The position numbers were made by a program, and so were the translations under genes. Under the pieces are notes generated by a model, which was not told where the DNA came from, did no database searches, and saw nothing but the letters and a program-made list of their open reading frames with translations. Source: Dromiciops gliroides (Eukaryota; Chordata; Mammalia; Microbiotheria; Microbiotheriidae). Taken from it: a DNA stretch of 64,000 nt. Positions 10,675 to 21,600 of this stretch are shown one piece after another (position 1 is the stretch's first letter; every line of letters starts with the position of its first letter). The stretch lies in assembly GCF_019393635.1 (NCBI RefSeq), contig NC_057863.1:3274334-3338333 (forward strand). Direction: 5' to 3'.

Positions 10675-11032
10675 TGTAATGATTGGAATGACACCACCTG
10701 CTGGAGACTTACTGTAGAAGAGTTCTGCCCATGAAGCGAAGGTCTTTGAGGGCAAGACCAGGAGTCAGGAAGTGACGCGGGCTAGTGGGAGGAGGAAGGA
10801 AGAGACTGGCGCTCAGTCTCGCTCTCTTTCCTCTGGACTCTGGCGGAGAAGGGAGCTAGAAATGTGCTCTCCCTTTAATAGATAGGAATCTAGGCCTTTT
10901 TCTCTCTCTTTACCAAATTCTTATTCTCCTTAATAAATGCTTAAAAGTCTAACTCTTGCTAAAGCTTATAATTGATTGGCGACCACTCATTAGATATTTT
11001 AGACAGTTTAGCTAGAATTTTAGCCCTTAACA
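10675..11032 (+). repeat. 5' LTR of family C element
   Basis: 358 bp, TG...CA ends. It contains a likely polyadenylation signal AATAAA at about 10,933 (CTTAATAAATGC). Its right 100 bases are shared with the LTRs at 3.6 kb and 33.7 kb. Confidence 0.92.
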
Positions 11033-11433
11033 GATGACTGACCACGAAGAGGAAAGCTAAACCTCAGTCTTCTTCTGATCTTCTGGTTGGGTAAGACATT
11101 TCCCCTCCCTCTCCCTTTAACTGCTAAGTACTGGCGCACTGGCTGTGTTTTCCTTTAAATTTTTTCGAATGGACCTTTTAAACTCCCTAATTACCCTATT
11201 TTTTATTTTAGTCTGTTTAACCAGACAAATGGGAGATAAGATCATGTTAATGCTTTGTTTTTCTGGATTTTCTATTTTTCTTTTTATTTTTGTTAAAAGA
11301 GCCAGCAACTTACTCACACTTACTCATCTCTCCCTCTCCCAACCATGCTTTTTCAGAGAAACCTGAAGAGATTCCTGCAGCTTTTCCCAGTTCTAACACT
11401 AATTGTTGCTCTAATTTTGCATGCCTGGAGGCA

Positions 11434-12045
11434 ATGACCCACCCTCTAGAAGCTTTTAATCCCCTAGCACCTGGAGGCAAAGTGGGGGAAGAGGAATCCA
11501 GGCCTGAGTTCAAAATCAAGTCTGATTCAAATTGCTCTGGTCCCTCCCCCCCTCTCCAGACTCCACCCTCTACTCCCCCCATGGCCAAGCCAATAGCTTC
11601 CCCTGCCCGGGAAGTCCAAAGATCTAATGCGCATGCTCAACTTTCTCTACCTACATTTGCAGCTTCAGGCTCAGCCCTTCCCCAGCCTGGCTGTGCTTCT
11701 GAGACAACCTTAGAAAGCCCTTTAAATTCCAGATATGCTCGTTTTGTTCATAATTTTGCTAACCTGCTTTTGTCTTTAATTAGTAATCTTATAAAGCATT
11801 TGTATGGTGAAAAGACTGACAGACAATATAGAGGGGTTAAAGAAGAAAAACTTAAGCTGAATAAGAATGACAATCATCACCATAGTTCAAGACTCCGCTT
11901 CTTTTGCCATGGAAGTATATATATTTTACAGAAATGTAGAAGTAAACAGCAAGGTATTGATATGAGTATTGGGGATTTTAGATATCGGAATCAAAAGTGT
12001 TCTGAATTCATTCAGAGTGATAGTATCAGTTCAGAGGTTACATAG
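11434..12045 (+). CDS. Hypothetical 203-codon open frame inside the family C element
   Basis: I do not recognise this protein. The frame is open from 11,290, but its first ATG is at 11,434, which leaves 203 codons to a TAG. The N-terminal half is rich in Pro and Ser (several PP pairs around residues 35-55). A short hydrophobic stretch LLLSLISNLIKHL follows near residue 110, then a basic, Lys/Asn/His-rich part. There is no zinc knuckle, protease or RT motif. Position after the left LTR is where gag would lie, so a gag-derived remnant is possible, but no gag signature is visible. An alternative is a chance frame in a young, otherwise non-coding element. It would be translated from the unspliced element RNA starting in the left LTR. 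Confidence 0.3.
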   Translation: MTHPLEAFNPLAPGGKVGEEESRPEFKIKSDSNCSGPSPPLQTPPSTPPMAKPIASPAREVQRSNAHAQLSLPTFAASGSALPQPGCASETTLESPLNSRYARFVHNFANLLLSLISNLIKHLYGEKTDRQYRGVKEEKLKLNKNDNHHHSSRLRFFCHGSIYILQKCRSKQQGIDMSIGDFRYRNQKCSEFIQSDSISSEVT

Positions 12046-14026
12046 GATTTCTATGCTATTACATATACATTTTGAAATTAATGGTATGGGTTTATTTTCA
12101 TAGAGATTTTCAGGCTTTTGAGATTGTGTCTTATACTTAGTTTGTAAAACAAGGAGAATATTTGTAAAAGCTTTTTATAGTCATGTGATCAAGTTTATAT
12201 TTTATAATACTCTTATTAATATTAAGTTCATATTCATTTAGATTTCCCTAGTTTGAATTTCATTGTCTTATTATTCCATGTGTATTTTCTTCTATTCATT
12301 CATCTATCTAATTTTGAAACATGGTTTTGATTTCATAATACAATGTTAATTCTAGGAGTATTGTGCTCCCATATTCTGAGTTGTTTGTTTTTGTTATTTT
12401 TTCTCAACTGATTATTTGATCAAACTCTTTAAAGCATTTCCTTGGCAAATTGGTTGCCATGGCAAGTGTAAATTGATTCTAGAAGTATTATTTTTGATAA
12501 GCATATTCCAAAAAAAAAAAAAAGAGGGGAACATTTGTAAAAGTTTTCTTTTTTCAAAAAAAAAGTTTTCTTTGAGATTCTGTTGTGCTTTAACTTGTAT
12601 TTAAATATGTTCAGATTTTTCAAAAAAGTAATTGTATACTAAGTTAAAAAAAGGGGTATTATTTGAAATTGTTGCATAATTATATATTGTGTTCTGAGTC
12701 AAGATGTATTCACATTTTTTGCAATCATTTATTATCCTCAATTTTTAAATCCATATGAGACTTGGATTATGGGAACTTATCATTTAAGACATTAATTGCC
12801 TTTATTCTGAGTTATCAGATGCCAGTTGGCCAAGATGCCATCCAATCACAAGAGGAATACATGCAAGAGCAGACACTGAACTGTCACATGAGGGGAGAAA
12901 TGCATGAAGTCAAGGTATGGCCGAGGGAACAGCTTTTGACTAATGTTGAGGTTGGATTCTCTTGGTTTAATATTTTATTTTATTTTTCCCCACAATATTG
13001 TACAGATGGCTGGAAGTATTCATCCCACCCATCTCACTCCTACACCTGGCTTCTATGCTCCCTCCTATATGCCTGATGCCATGGACATCTCAATCCCATG
13101 CATCTGATTAAGTCTGACTCAGTTTCCTCCAATATGTTCGGTGGCATGGACATATATTCCATCCACCTATTTTAAGCCTGGCATACTGCATGGACAGTAC
13201 ATATTGCTCAAGTGTGGGAATGCTCATATCCCATCATTTCTCTGTTCTTTTATGGTAACCCCCATAATTATCTCAGGTGTCATGATAAATAACAGTGTTG
13301 AATTTGGCCTTGACACCTGTTACCAATTATATTAGATTTTCTAATTTCTCATAATGGCATGAGGATAATTAGGCAGATGATGCAAAAAGTGATGAAACAA
13401 AGATAAAAATTATTTTTAAAAATTAATATCGCAGCAATTGTCTTCTCAATTACTCTCCATAAGGGGGGACTATAATAATAATGTAATTTTAAAGAATGGT
13501 TCAATTTTTGTTTTATTGTATGTTTCACGTGTTAACAACTAAGATTCTGTATTCCCTTAGACATGTTTTTGAGAACTTTCATTGTTTGATTTGATTATTG
13601 ACAAAGCTATTTTAAAGTTGTATTAAGCTCAATTTTGTAGGAAATTTCCTGGCTGATTACCAGCATCCACACATCAACCCCTGAAAAGACTTCCATTCCA
13701 CGACTACACCTAGAGGACATCTGAGAAAAGACTTTCAGAGACTTTAAATGAACAGTTTTGATTTGTTGTTTTTGTTGTTTTTTTCTCTTTCTGTTATAAT
13801 ATACACCATCTGTAACATGTATTCTCTGCAGAGGCCCTCCCTTTGCAAGACTAATGTCAAAGTGTCGGTTCATGAGGACAAAAAAAAATCGCCCCTCTGG
13901 ACAAAACTTTCCTCTCTTCCTTTTCTATATTGTTGTTCACATATTATTAGTTAGCAATAGTTATTATATTGTTTTTACTGTTCCGTCAAGGAAACATTTT
14001 GTTTCTTGAGGAACAACAGGGGGGAC
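12046..14026 (+). other. Internal non-coding part of family C element
   Basis: AT-rich sequence with only short frames. About 13,100-13,335 has an open frame of about 64 codons (region with NNSVEFGLDTCYQLY), possibly an envelope relic, but this is not demonstrable. A purine tract AAGGGGGGAC followed by TATAATAATAATG at 13,461-13,483 resembles the true polypurine tract and LTR start at 14,018-14,038. The last 200 bases (from CTGCAGAGGC at about 13,827) are homologous to 54,113-54,283. Confidence 0.6.
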
Positions 14027-14384
14027 TGTAATGATTGGAATGACACCACCTGCTGGAGACTTACTGTAGAAGAGTTCTGCCCATGAAGCGAAGGTCTTTG
14101 AGGGCAAGACCAGGAGTCAGGAAGTGACGCGGGCTAGTGGGAGGAGGAAGGAAGAGACTGGCGCTCAGTCTCGCTCTCTTTCCTCTGGACTCTGGCGGAG
14201 AAGGGAGCTAGAAATGTGCTCTCCCTTTAATAGATAGGAATCTAGGCCTTTTTCTCTCTCTTTACCAAATTCTTATTCTCCTTAATAAATGCTTAAAAGT
14301 CTAACTCTTGCTAAAGCTTATAATTGATTGGCGACCACTCATTAGATATTTTAGACAGACTAGCTAGAATTTTAGCCCTTAACA
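14027..14384 (+). repeat. 3' LTR of family C element
   Basis: 358 bp, identical to the left LTR except AC for TT at about 14,359-14,360. The PPT GGGGGGAC immediately precedes TGTAATG. Confidence 0.92.
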
Positions 14385-15655
14385 GCCAGGAGCAGAGGTC
14401 TGGACACATTTGTCGATCTGCCCAAGGCCTCTGATGCTCAGTCAGGAGGGCTTATGGAAACTTACAGCAAGACTTGGCTGCCCAGAGAAGTTCCTTAGTC
14501 TTGCACATCAGTTCCATGACGGCAGGCTTGCCCAGGTCCTGGATAATGGATGGTGCGCCCTTGCTTTCCCAGTCACCAGTGGTGTGCAGCTGGGCTGTGT
14601 GCTTGCTCCCCTGGTTTTGAGCATGATGTTTTCAGCAGCGTTGTCAGACACCTTCATTGAGGACAAACACAGAATCCAGGTCAGCTATGATGGTAAATTA
14701 TTTGACTTGGAAAGACCACTGGCCAAGATTAAAGTGGTGGGAGAGTTGGTGCCTAACTTTTTGTACACAGATGATTGTGCACTCAATGCAGCCTCTGAGG
14801 CTGAGATGCAACAGAGTATGGATCGGTTCTCTGCTGCTTTTGCTCATTTTGGCCCGACAACATGAAGAAAACAAGGTTCTCTGCCAGCCAGCACTGCACC
14901 ATCCATATGTGGAACCATCGGTTGGTTCCAGCAGATGGAGAAATACTGAATGCTGCGGAGAAGTTCGCTTACCTCGGCAGCGTGCTTTCCAGGGAGGTCC
15001 GCATAGATGATGAGGTTGGGGTACTCATTGCTCAGTGCTTGGGAGGCTCTGAAGGAAGGTGGGGGAGGGAAGAGGTATTAGATTGACTTCCAAACTGAGC
15101 CCATTGTGCTGATCTCACTGTTGTGTGCCTGTGAGACCTGCACAGTGCACCAGCGCCCTGCCAGGAAACCGAGTCACTGCTGTCTGAATTGTCTTGGGAA
15201 GATCCTGAAGATCACCTGGCAGGATAAGCACTGGACACCGAGGTCCTTTCTTGAGCTGAACTGCCAGGCATTCAGACTCTGCTGCAGAGAGCACAACTCT
15301 GATGGGCCGGCCCTTTAGAATGCCAAACACACATTTGCCTAAAAGACTTTTATGGAGAATTCACACGAGGCAGGCGCTCACTGGAGGTTAGAAGAAGTGC
15401 TACAAGGACACTCTCAAGGTCTCCCTGAAGAACTTTGCAACGGACTGTGAAAGATGAGAGACACTGGACCCCAGCACGGCACGGCCCCATCCAGGGGCTC
15501 TGCTCTGTGAGGGAAGCAGAACCGCAGAAGCTCCAAAGGAAGGTAAGATGCGCAGGTTTGGAGCCGTCTCCACTGCAGATGTTCATGTGGACTATTTGTG
15601 CCTGAGCTGTGGTAGAGCCTTCCAAGCTCATATTGGTCCGCTCAGCCAGTGGGAC
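14385..15655 (+). pseudogene. Non-LTR retrotransposon reverse transcriptase, 3' part
   Basis: Continuation of the LINE interrupted at 10,670. In order: GLWKLTARLGCPEKFLSLA, QFHDGRLAQV, PVTSGVQLGCVLAPLVLS, then the catalytic block FLYTDDCALNA (YTDD in place of the usual F/YADD). In a second frame from 14,862 come LNAAEKFAYLGSVLSREV and IDDEV. From about 15,106 come LLCACETCTVHQRPARK and ILKITWQDK. Then PKRLLW, YKDTLKVSLKNF, and near 15,590 a C-terminal CLSCGRAFQAHIGPLSQ, a zinc-finger-like CX2C...H tail. At least two frameshifts (about 14,850 and 15,090) and several stops show it is dead. Homologous LINE proteins are about 1,000 residues. This fragment holds the palm, thumb and tail. Confidence 0.85.
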
Positions 15656-16300
15656 ACGCTCTACTTTGACCTTGACATAGGGCTGTCATTTGATTCTCTT
15701 TGGGAAAGAAGACATGAAACAACCCAATCAAGTTAATGAAGCCCTGCTTCTCCCCATGTTCTGCTCCCAGCCGGCCATGTGTCTGCCACAGGAAGCTCCC
15801 ACCATCAACCTGCTCCCACCTCGCTTCCAGACTGCTGGGCCCTGATGGAGGAAGTCCCCAGGCAGGCCCGAGGTTAGTCTGGGTTCCAGGATTCCCTCCC
15901 TGGCTTCCTCTCTCTGGGCCTTAAGTCTCCATGAAACCACTGGACTGCCTGATCTCTCACATGCCCCGTCCAGAGTGCTACAAGAAGTCAACATTTCGCA
16001 AGGTTTGTTTACTGTTGTTGGGGGAGGTATCCAGGAGCCAGGGCCCCACCTGCTCTAGATTCTTGGGCCACTCAGTTGGCTACAACATGTTAGTGAGATT
16101 AGGATTGCAATCTGGAGCCAGGCTGTCTACACCCAGAGAAACCGGGCCCCAAGACCACAGCCTGGTATGGGGTCACCTGGCTCACATATTGGTTCTGTGG
16201 ACCACTGAACTTCAGGGTTTGCAGAGCCTAGAGCATCCTGGGGGGAGGGGGAGACCACATCCCATTTTATGCAGGTGAAGCAGTCACGGACCAATACCAA
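15656..16300. other. Unassigned spacer
   Basis: GC-moderate single-copy-looking DNA. No convincing exon. Confidence 0.45.
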
Positions 16301-16302
16301 CA

Positions 16303-16515
16303 TGGCAGCTAGGACGTGCAGTGGTTGGAACACCGGGCCTGGAGTCAGAAGAGTAATCTTCCTGAGTTCAAATATGGCCCCAGACATATACTAGCTACGG
16401 GACCCTGGGGTCACTTCACCTTGTTTGCCTCAGTTTCCTCACCTGTAAAATGAGCTGGAGAAGGAAACGGCAAATCCCTCCAGGGTCTCTGCCAAGAAAA
16501 CCCCAAATGGGGTCT
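16303..16515 (+). mobile_element. MAR1-type SINE
   Basis: The diverged head GGCAGCTAGGACGTGCAGTG leads to CCTCAGTTTCCTCACCTG, AAATGAGCTGGAGAAGG and AAAACCCCAAATGGGGTC. The right half is the longer tail of the older marsupial MAR1 SINE. No duplication was found. Confidence 0.75.
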
Positions 16516-17125
16516 TTTCCCTCAGAGACTCCCAGGCAGCAAAGAGAAGGGGGGTGCAGGAGGGACTAGGCCCCGAGGCAGGAAGAGCTGAGCCGAGGTG
16601 CTCCCTGCTGAGGGAGGGCCTCATCCAGACTTCCCAGCCCTGAGCCACTGCTTCCTGGGAACTCCCAGGATTTTGAGGCGTGGTGCCCTTGCCTTTCTTC
16701 CTCTGGGTGGGAAGGTCCCTTGCCTGGCCTGCACACATTGTCTCTGTGGTCCAAGGATATTTTAAATCCCTGTCCCTTGGTGGGGCCCCCACCAGGCTGA
16801 TGGAGATTAGATAGACACATCCTCAGAGGCTCCTGGGAATACTGGTGATGCCACCATCTGGGGCGGGGGAGGCAAGCTTATCACTTGTTATTACCGCTGT
16901 TATTCCACATGTAAATAGCTCTCCCTTGGGAGGAAAAAAGGAGGGTAGTCTGCCTCCCCAGACTCTCATGGAGGGAAGCAGGGAGGAAAGAAAGCTCTTC
17001 CCCCACCCAGCCCACCCACCACCTCTGGCATCCTCCTGGCTGAACTGGAGGCCAGAGGTCAGCCTGGAATGTGGGAAGGCATGGAAGGGCCCCTCCTTGT
17101 ATAAGACTTGGGGGGTGGGGGCATA
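16516..17125. other. Unassigned spacer
   Basis: G/C-rich. Overlapping open frames on both strands reflect composition. No recognisable product. Confidence 0.45.
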
Positions 17126-17127
17126 GC

Positions 17128-17275
17128 AAGGTCGTCGCCCACTGGGAGTCACATGGCCTGGCTTTGAATCCTGATTCTGCCGCTTCCTGTCTGTGTGCCT
17201 CAGAGTGAGTCACTCCCCTGCCCAAGCCTCAGTTTACCCATCTGTAGAATGAGGAAGAAGAGGTAGACCGAGGCA
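17128..17275 (+). repeat. MIR-like SINE
   Basis: GGCCTGGCTTTGAATCCTG, CTGCCGCTTCCTGTCTGTG and CCTCAGTTTACCCATCTGTA AAT-type end match the MIR core and tail. Confidence 0.7.
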
Positions 17276-17645
17276 CTTCTCCTTCGGAGCCTGGAGGCCT
17301 GACTCTGCTCCCTCTTCCAGCACCCCAGGGCTTTGTGACTTCATCATTTCATCACTTTTCCTTGTCCTTGGCCACACCGGTGAGATGGCACAGCCAGGAG
17401 GGAAGCTGGGACTCACAATCTCCTTGGCCACAGCCAAAAATGGGAACTGTTTAAAAAACCCATTTTGGTGACTGTGCTTCAATAGAACATATTTTCTCTG
17501 TGACCTTAGGTATTTTCTTTCTTCACTTAGAAACATTATCCTAAGGAGGGGCCGTGAATTAAACAGGATGAAAAGCCCTGTTCTACTCTTAATGAATCTA
17601 CCTTTTTTCCACTTTATTTTTCTTGCCTTTTTTGGGGGGGGGTTA
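17276..17645. other. Unassigned spacer
   Basis: No recognisable gene or repeat. A G run (17,635-17,642) is present. Confidence 0.4.
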
Positions 17646-18175
17646 TTTTTTGCAACATGGCTGATCTGCCTTCATCTTCTCAATGGGTGGAGGAGGGATG
17701 GGGCAGAGAGAGAGAATTTGGCACTCAACATTTTAAAAAATGAATGTTCAAACTAACAAACAAAATAACAAGTACTCTTGGTACTAGGTGGCCCAGTGGA
17801 TAAAGCCCTGGCCCTGGAGTCAGGAGGACCTGTGTTCAAATCCGGCCTCAGACACTTGACACTTACCAGCTGTGTGACCCTGGGCAAGTCACTTAATCCT
17901 CATTGCCCCGCAAAAACAAACGAACAACAACAACAACAAAAACCAGCAAACAAACCAAAAATGAATGTTAAATGATTGTACTGTATAACCTATTACAGAT
18001 TGCTTGCTGGCTTCGGGAGGGGAGAAGGGAAGGAGGGAGGGAGAAAAATTTGGAACTCAAAATCTTACAAAAATGAAGGTTGAAAACTATCTTTACATAT
18101 AATTCGGGGGAAACAAAGCACTACTAAAATTAATGTTAAAAATAAATATATTTTAACATTTTAAATAAAAAAAAA
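17646..18175 (+). mobile_element. LINE-1 3' end interrupted by a SINE
   Basis: L1 tail motifs occur twice: GAGAGAGAATTTGGCACTC before the SINE, and GAGAAAAATTTGGAACTC with AAAATCTTACAAAAATGAAGG after it. The SINE occupies about 17,780-17,940, and AAAAATGAATGTT is present on both sides. Confidence 0.65.
17780..17940 (+). mobile_element. tRNA-derived SINE (head slightly truncated)
   Basis: Starts TGGTACTAGGTGGCCCAGTG and ends GCCCCGCAAAAACAAACG followed by (AAC)n. The box-B-like block is CTGTGTTCAAATCC. Confidence 0.88.
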
Positions 18176-19355
18176 GAAATCTGTCCCAGATCCTAGGCAG
18201 GCTTCTCCAGGTGTACTGGGTAGGGCTGAAAAGAAAGGCCCCGAGACTTTGTTTCTCAGGATCTCTCATGGAAGAGGCACTGGGCTGGGGACTCCAGCTC
18301 TGCTTCCCCCCCACACCTCCTGCCAGCCCAGAACTAATGTCATAAATAGCCCCAAACTGAGGGGGGCTTTCACTAGGGAATCAGAGGGTGTCCAAGAGAG
18401 GAGGGACATCCGGGATAACCCCTCGACCTTTGGTGTTGCTGCCATTGAACTTGTTCCCTTTCCTCCCGCTACAGGATTTGGCCCCCCTTGGTCTTGGCCC
18501 AGACGTTCTTGGGGGTGAGGAGGGTTTCTTTCAGAATCATCTCTCATTCTATTCCTCCCTCTGGGTTTCTCTCCCCACTTTCACCTGAACTGGTGGCTTG
18601 AGTCCCTCCATGCTGCTCCTTTGGGCTCTAGAAGTGACACTGTGGCTCCCACCAGTACGCTTCATGAACAATCAGCCAGTAGGAACATTGAACTCATAGC
18701 AAAAGCGCTGGCTAAGAGGACATAGGGAGAACAGTAGCTACCACATGAGCCTGGGGCCCAGTCTCCTGTACATATGAACAGCATCTGTGGAAAGAGTGAG
18801 CACAAACTTAGGGCACCGTGGGAGTGAAGCACATGGGAGAAGCAAATGGAGCCAAGGCTACTCACTGGACTTGAGCCACAGGCCTGGAAAGCCCTTCACT
18901 CCTGGGGGGTCTTCACCAAGCTCTCCCCGGGCTGCTGGGGCCTCATATCTGGACAAATTGTCCCAGCGGGCCTCTTGAAAACTGGGTCTGTTATTGCCAG
19001 TCTTTTCTGGGGTCAGAGGTCCCTGTCCTTGGAACCACTTCTGGCCTATTTACATTCCCGTCTAACTGGAGTGTATGTCGGGGCTCTTCTCCTAACCAAC
19101 TGGAAACCCCCAAACCCAAGAGCTCAGGGGGTCCTCCCTAGGCTTGTTCCACTTGTGGAAAAGCTGGGGTCAGTTGTGGTGACTCAAGAACTCGAAATGC
19201 TCCAGCTGGTGTTGGAAGCAGGGCTGGGTCTGTCTCTGTGTCTGTCTCCCCCCTCATCTCTCAGGCTGGGTCTCTGCGTTGTTAAGTTGGGCAGCACCAG
19301 AAGACAGGAAGCCCTCCCCGACCTCCCTTCATTCTAGTGCTTTCCTCTTTTAATT
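18176..19355. other. Unassigned GC-rich spacer
   Basis: No exon or repeat recognised. Open frames are composition-driven and lack domain signatures. Confidence 0.4.
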
Positions 19356-19540
19356 TCTCACCGTTTATCCTGTTTGGCTCTTGCTTGGTGTAGACCTGTT
19401 GTCCTACTGTCTCCTATTAGACTGGAAGCTCCTCCAGGGAGTGCCTAGCACACTGCCTGACACAGAGCAGGCCTTTCATGGCTGCTTATTGACTGACTGA
19501 CTGACTGACTGACTGACTGACTGACTGACTGACTGACTGC
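19356..19540 (+). repeat. L2-like 3' end with (GACT)n microsatellite
   Basis: TTAGACTGGAAGCTCCTCC, GTGCCTAGCACACTGCCTGA and GCTGCTTATTGACTGA match an L2 terminus. The terminal GACT has expanded to about 12 units at 19,491-19,539. Confidence 0.75.
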
Positions 19541-21600
19541 TGCATGGGGCATTGATCCCTCCTTTGGCCTGTCAGGGGAAGAAGAGGCACTTCTTTCTTC
19601 AGGTCACAAACGGGCCCGGCCTCTCACTTTGTCCAAATGGCCTCCCCTTAGCCAGGGACTATTTCCCCAACTCACCTCCTCATGGTGCGGTTCAGCCCTT
19701 CCTTGAGATCCCTGGCCTTTTGGCTTTTTTCCACCTTTGCCCCTCACCCTCAAGCTTTGGGGAGCAGAGTTGGGGGAGGGGAGGGTGCTGTCCAAGTGAT
19801 CCATCGGTCAGTGGGTCAAGGTGGTTGAGAGTGGTTGGCCTCTCCGTGGGCTGGCTCTGTTCTTTGTACACCAGGTGCGCACCTGGTGAGCACATCGGGC
19901 CTATTAGGTCCTGTGACTCTTTTTCCATTAGGGCGACCAGGGCCACCCCTAGGACACTGGGGCCACATTTTGGGTCAACAAGCTCTTGTCCCGGTGCCAA
20001 TGTTTTAAATACTTGACTTATAATGGGACTGGACTCCCCACGCCTGGTGGCCCCACACATTCTAAGGCTCAGGCATCCCAGCTGCTCCCTCCCCCTGCTT
20101 CTCCCACAGGCCACCCCCACTGGCCAGGAACGGCTAGTGTAGACAATTGAGCTCTTACAAAATGCTACAACCATCCAGTAAAGTCAGCCATGCCCACAGT
20201 TGTGCCATCCCTCATCGCTGCCTTTGGAATGCACTGCTCTGAGGCCAAAACAAAGTGGGGATTGATGAGGGTTGGCTGGGGTGGAGAGCCAGGCTGGGCC
20301 CCTGAGAAAAAGGAGCGAGAGAAGCAGGAAGATTGGTGGGCTTGGGGGGGGGGCAGGGCATCCCCCTATCTCCAACGATGGACAGCTTTTTCTTGTTGGC
20401 ATCATCTTTTCCTCTGGTCCTTGGGCGAGGAGGTCTCTCTGGGCACACACCCTGGTGGGTCAAAGCGGGCAGGAACGCTGTCAGGAGATGGACCCTGGCT
20501 ACTTTCCAAAGGCCTCAGTCACTCGGTCCGGGAACCTCTCATGAACAGCAGAAGCACTGAAGGCAGGTGTGTTAATGCAGACCCCCAAGGGCAGGCTTGG
20601 GCTGGCTGCAAAGCCCCTTTGGCTGCATTTCTTCCCAGCCTCCCAGAGATGAGGACTGAAGTCCAGTCATTCCCCCCCAGCAGGAACTTTTGGAGGCAGG
20701 GGAGAGGACAGGAGGGGACACTGGGGAGGGGGAGGAGGGGGTGGAGGCATCCTCCCCCAGCCCACAGAGGAGAAGCATGACCTTGGCCTTTCACAGGACC
20801 GGGGCAGCAGCACGATCCCCGTCCTCCAATAAAGCCTCCCAGTGAGGCCTCAAGAGTAGATGAGGTGCAAGGCACAAGCGGCAGCTCCCCCACTGGTCTG
20901 GTTTTGAGATGAAGTCTCAGCTGCTCATTCCCATGGCTGGAGCAGGGAGAGGGCCTAGAAGGGAGGAGGTGGCCCCGGGGACCTGCTCCCTGCCTCCCTC
21001 CATCGGGGACCATGGGCGAGATGCTGCTCCCTGCTCACGTCCTCTCATTCTGTTAAACACAGAACTGAGCAGGTGGGATCGTCCTCACAAATACCGTCAC
21101 TGGCTCTGTCCTTGCCTTTCCTGGTGTCCTTCTCTCGGAGGCAGGAGGGCATGGGAGCCACACAGGGTTATGCTGAGCCTAGCCTGGGATCCCCCCTGCA
21201 TTGGAGAGAGCTTTATCTCCCCCATTGGAGACCTCATCCCAGGGCTTCCTAGGTTTCATAGCTAGGGCAGAATAGCAAAGAGCCTTTCAACATCAGCCTC
21301 ATTGCCCAAGGGTCATAGTGAGTGACCCCCTGCGCTCTCCCGTGCCTAACTGAGCCCAGCTCATGGCCACAACCACTCAGCTCTGCAGAAATAGTGCAGA
21401 CACCTGCTTCTGGGTGGTGTGAGAACTTGAACTGGAGAGAATGAGCCTGGGAAAATCGGGTGGCCTGGGAAGCGACAGTCTGACCCTGCCTTGAGGGCAC
21501 TGAGATTCCTGAATGAGAGCAGTAGGCCTTCCACCAGTGAGATTCTGGCTTTTACCCATAGAGGCACCAGAATTTGGACTATGCACAGGATCGTCCTGGT
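19541..21600. other. Unassigned GC-rich spacer
   Basis: About 2 kb of G/C-rich DNA with several overlapping open frames of 60-196 codons on both strands. None shows a recognisable domain, paired splice sites or codon periodicity I can defend. Confidence 0.4.

Larger units (their letters stand above)
10671..14388 (+). mobile_element. Young non-autonomous endogenous retrovirus-like element (family C) with target duplication
   Basis: A complete LTR-flanked element with exact GCCA duplications at 10,671-10,674 and 14,385-14,388. The two LTRs (10,675-11,032 and 14,027-14,384) are each 358 bp, begin TGTAATGATTGG, end CCCTTAACA and differ only at two adjacent bases (TT against AC near their right ends). 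The internal 2,994 bp is AT-rich, and I see no protease, reverse transcriptase, integrase or intact envelope frame. A purine tract AACAGGGGGGAC sits just before the right LTR. No TGG-starting primer-binding site directly follows the left LTR. It looks like a passenger element that needs the proteins of a relative. It sits inside an old LINE. LTR similarity implies a recent insertion. Confidence 0.9.

Noticed and set aside
19541..21265. Overlapping 118-196-codon frames as a possible gene
   Set aside because: Frames overlap on both strands, show no domain or convincing splice structure, and match the local G/C richness.
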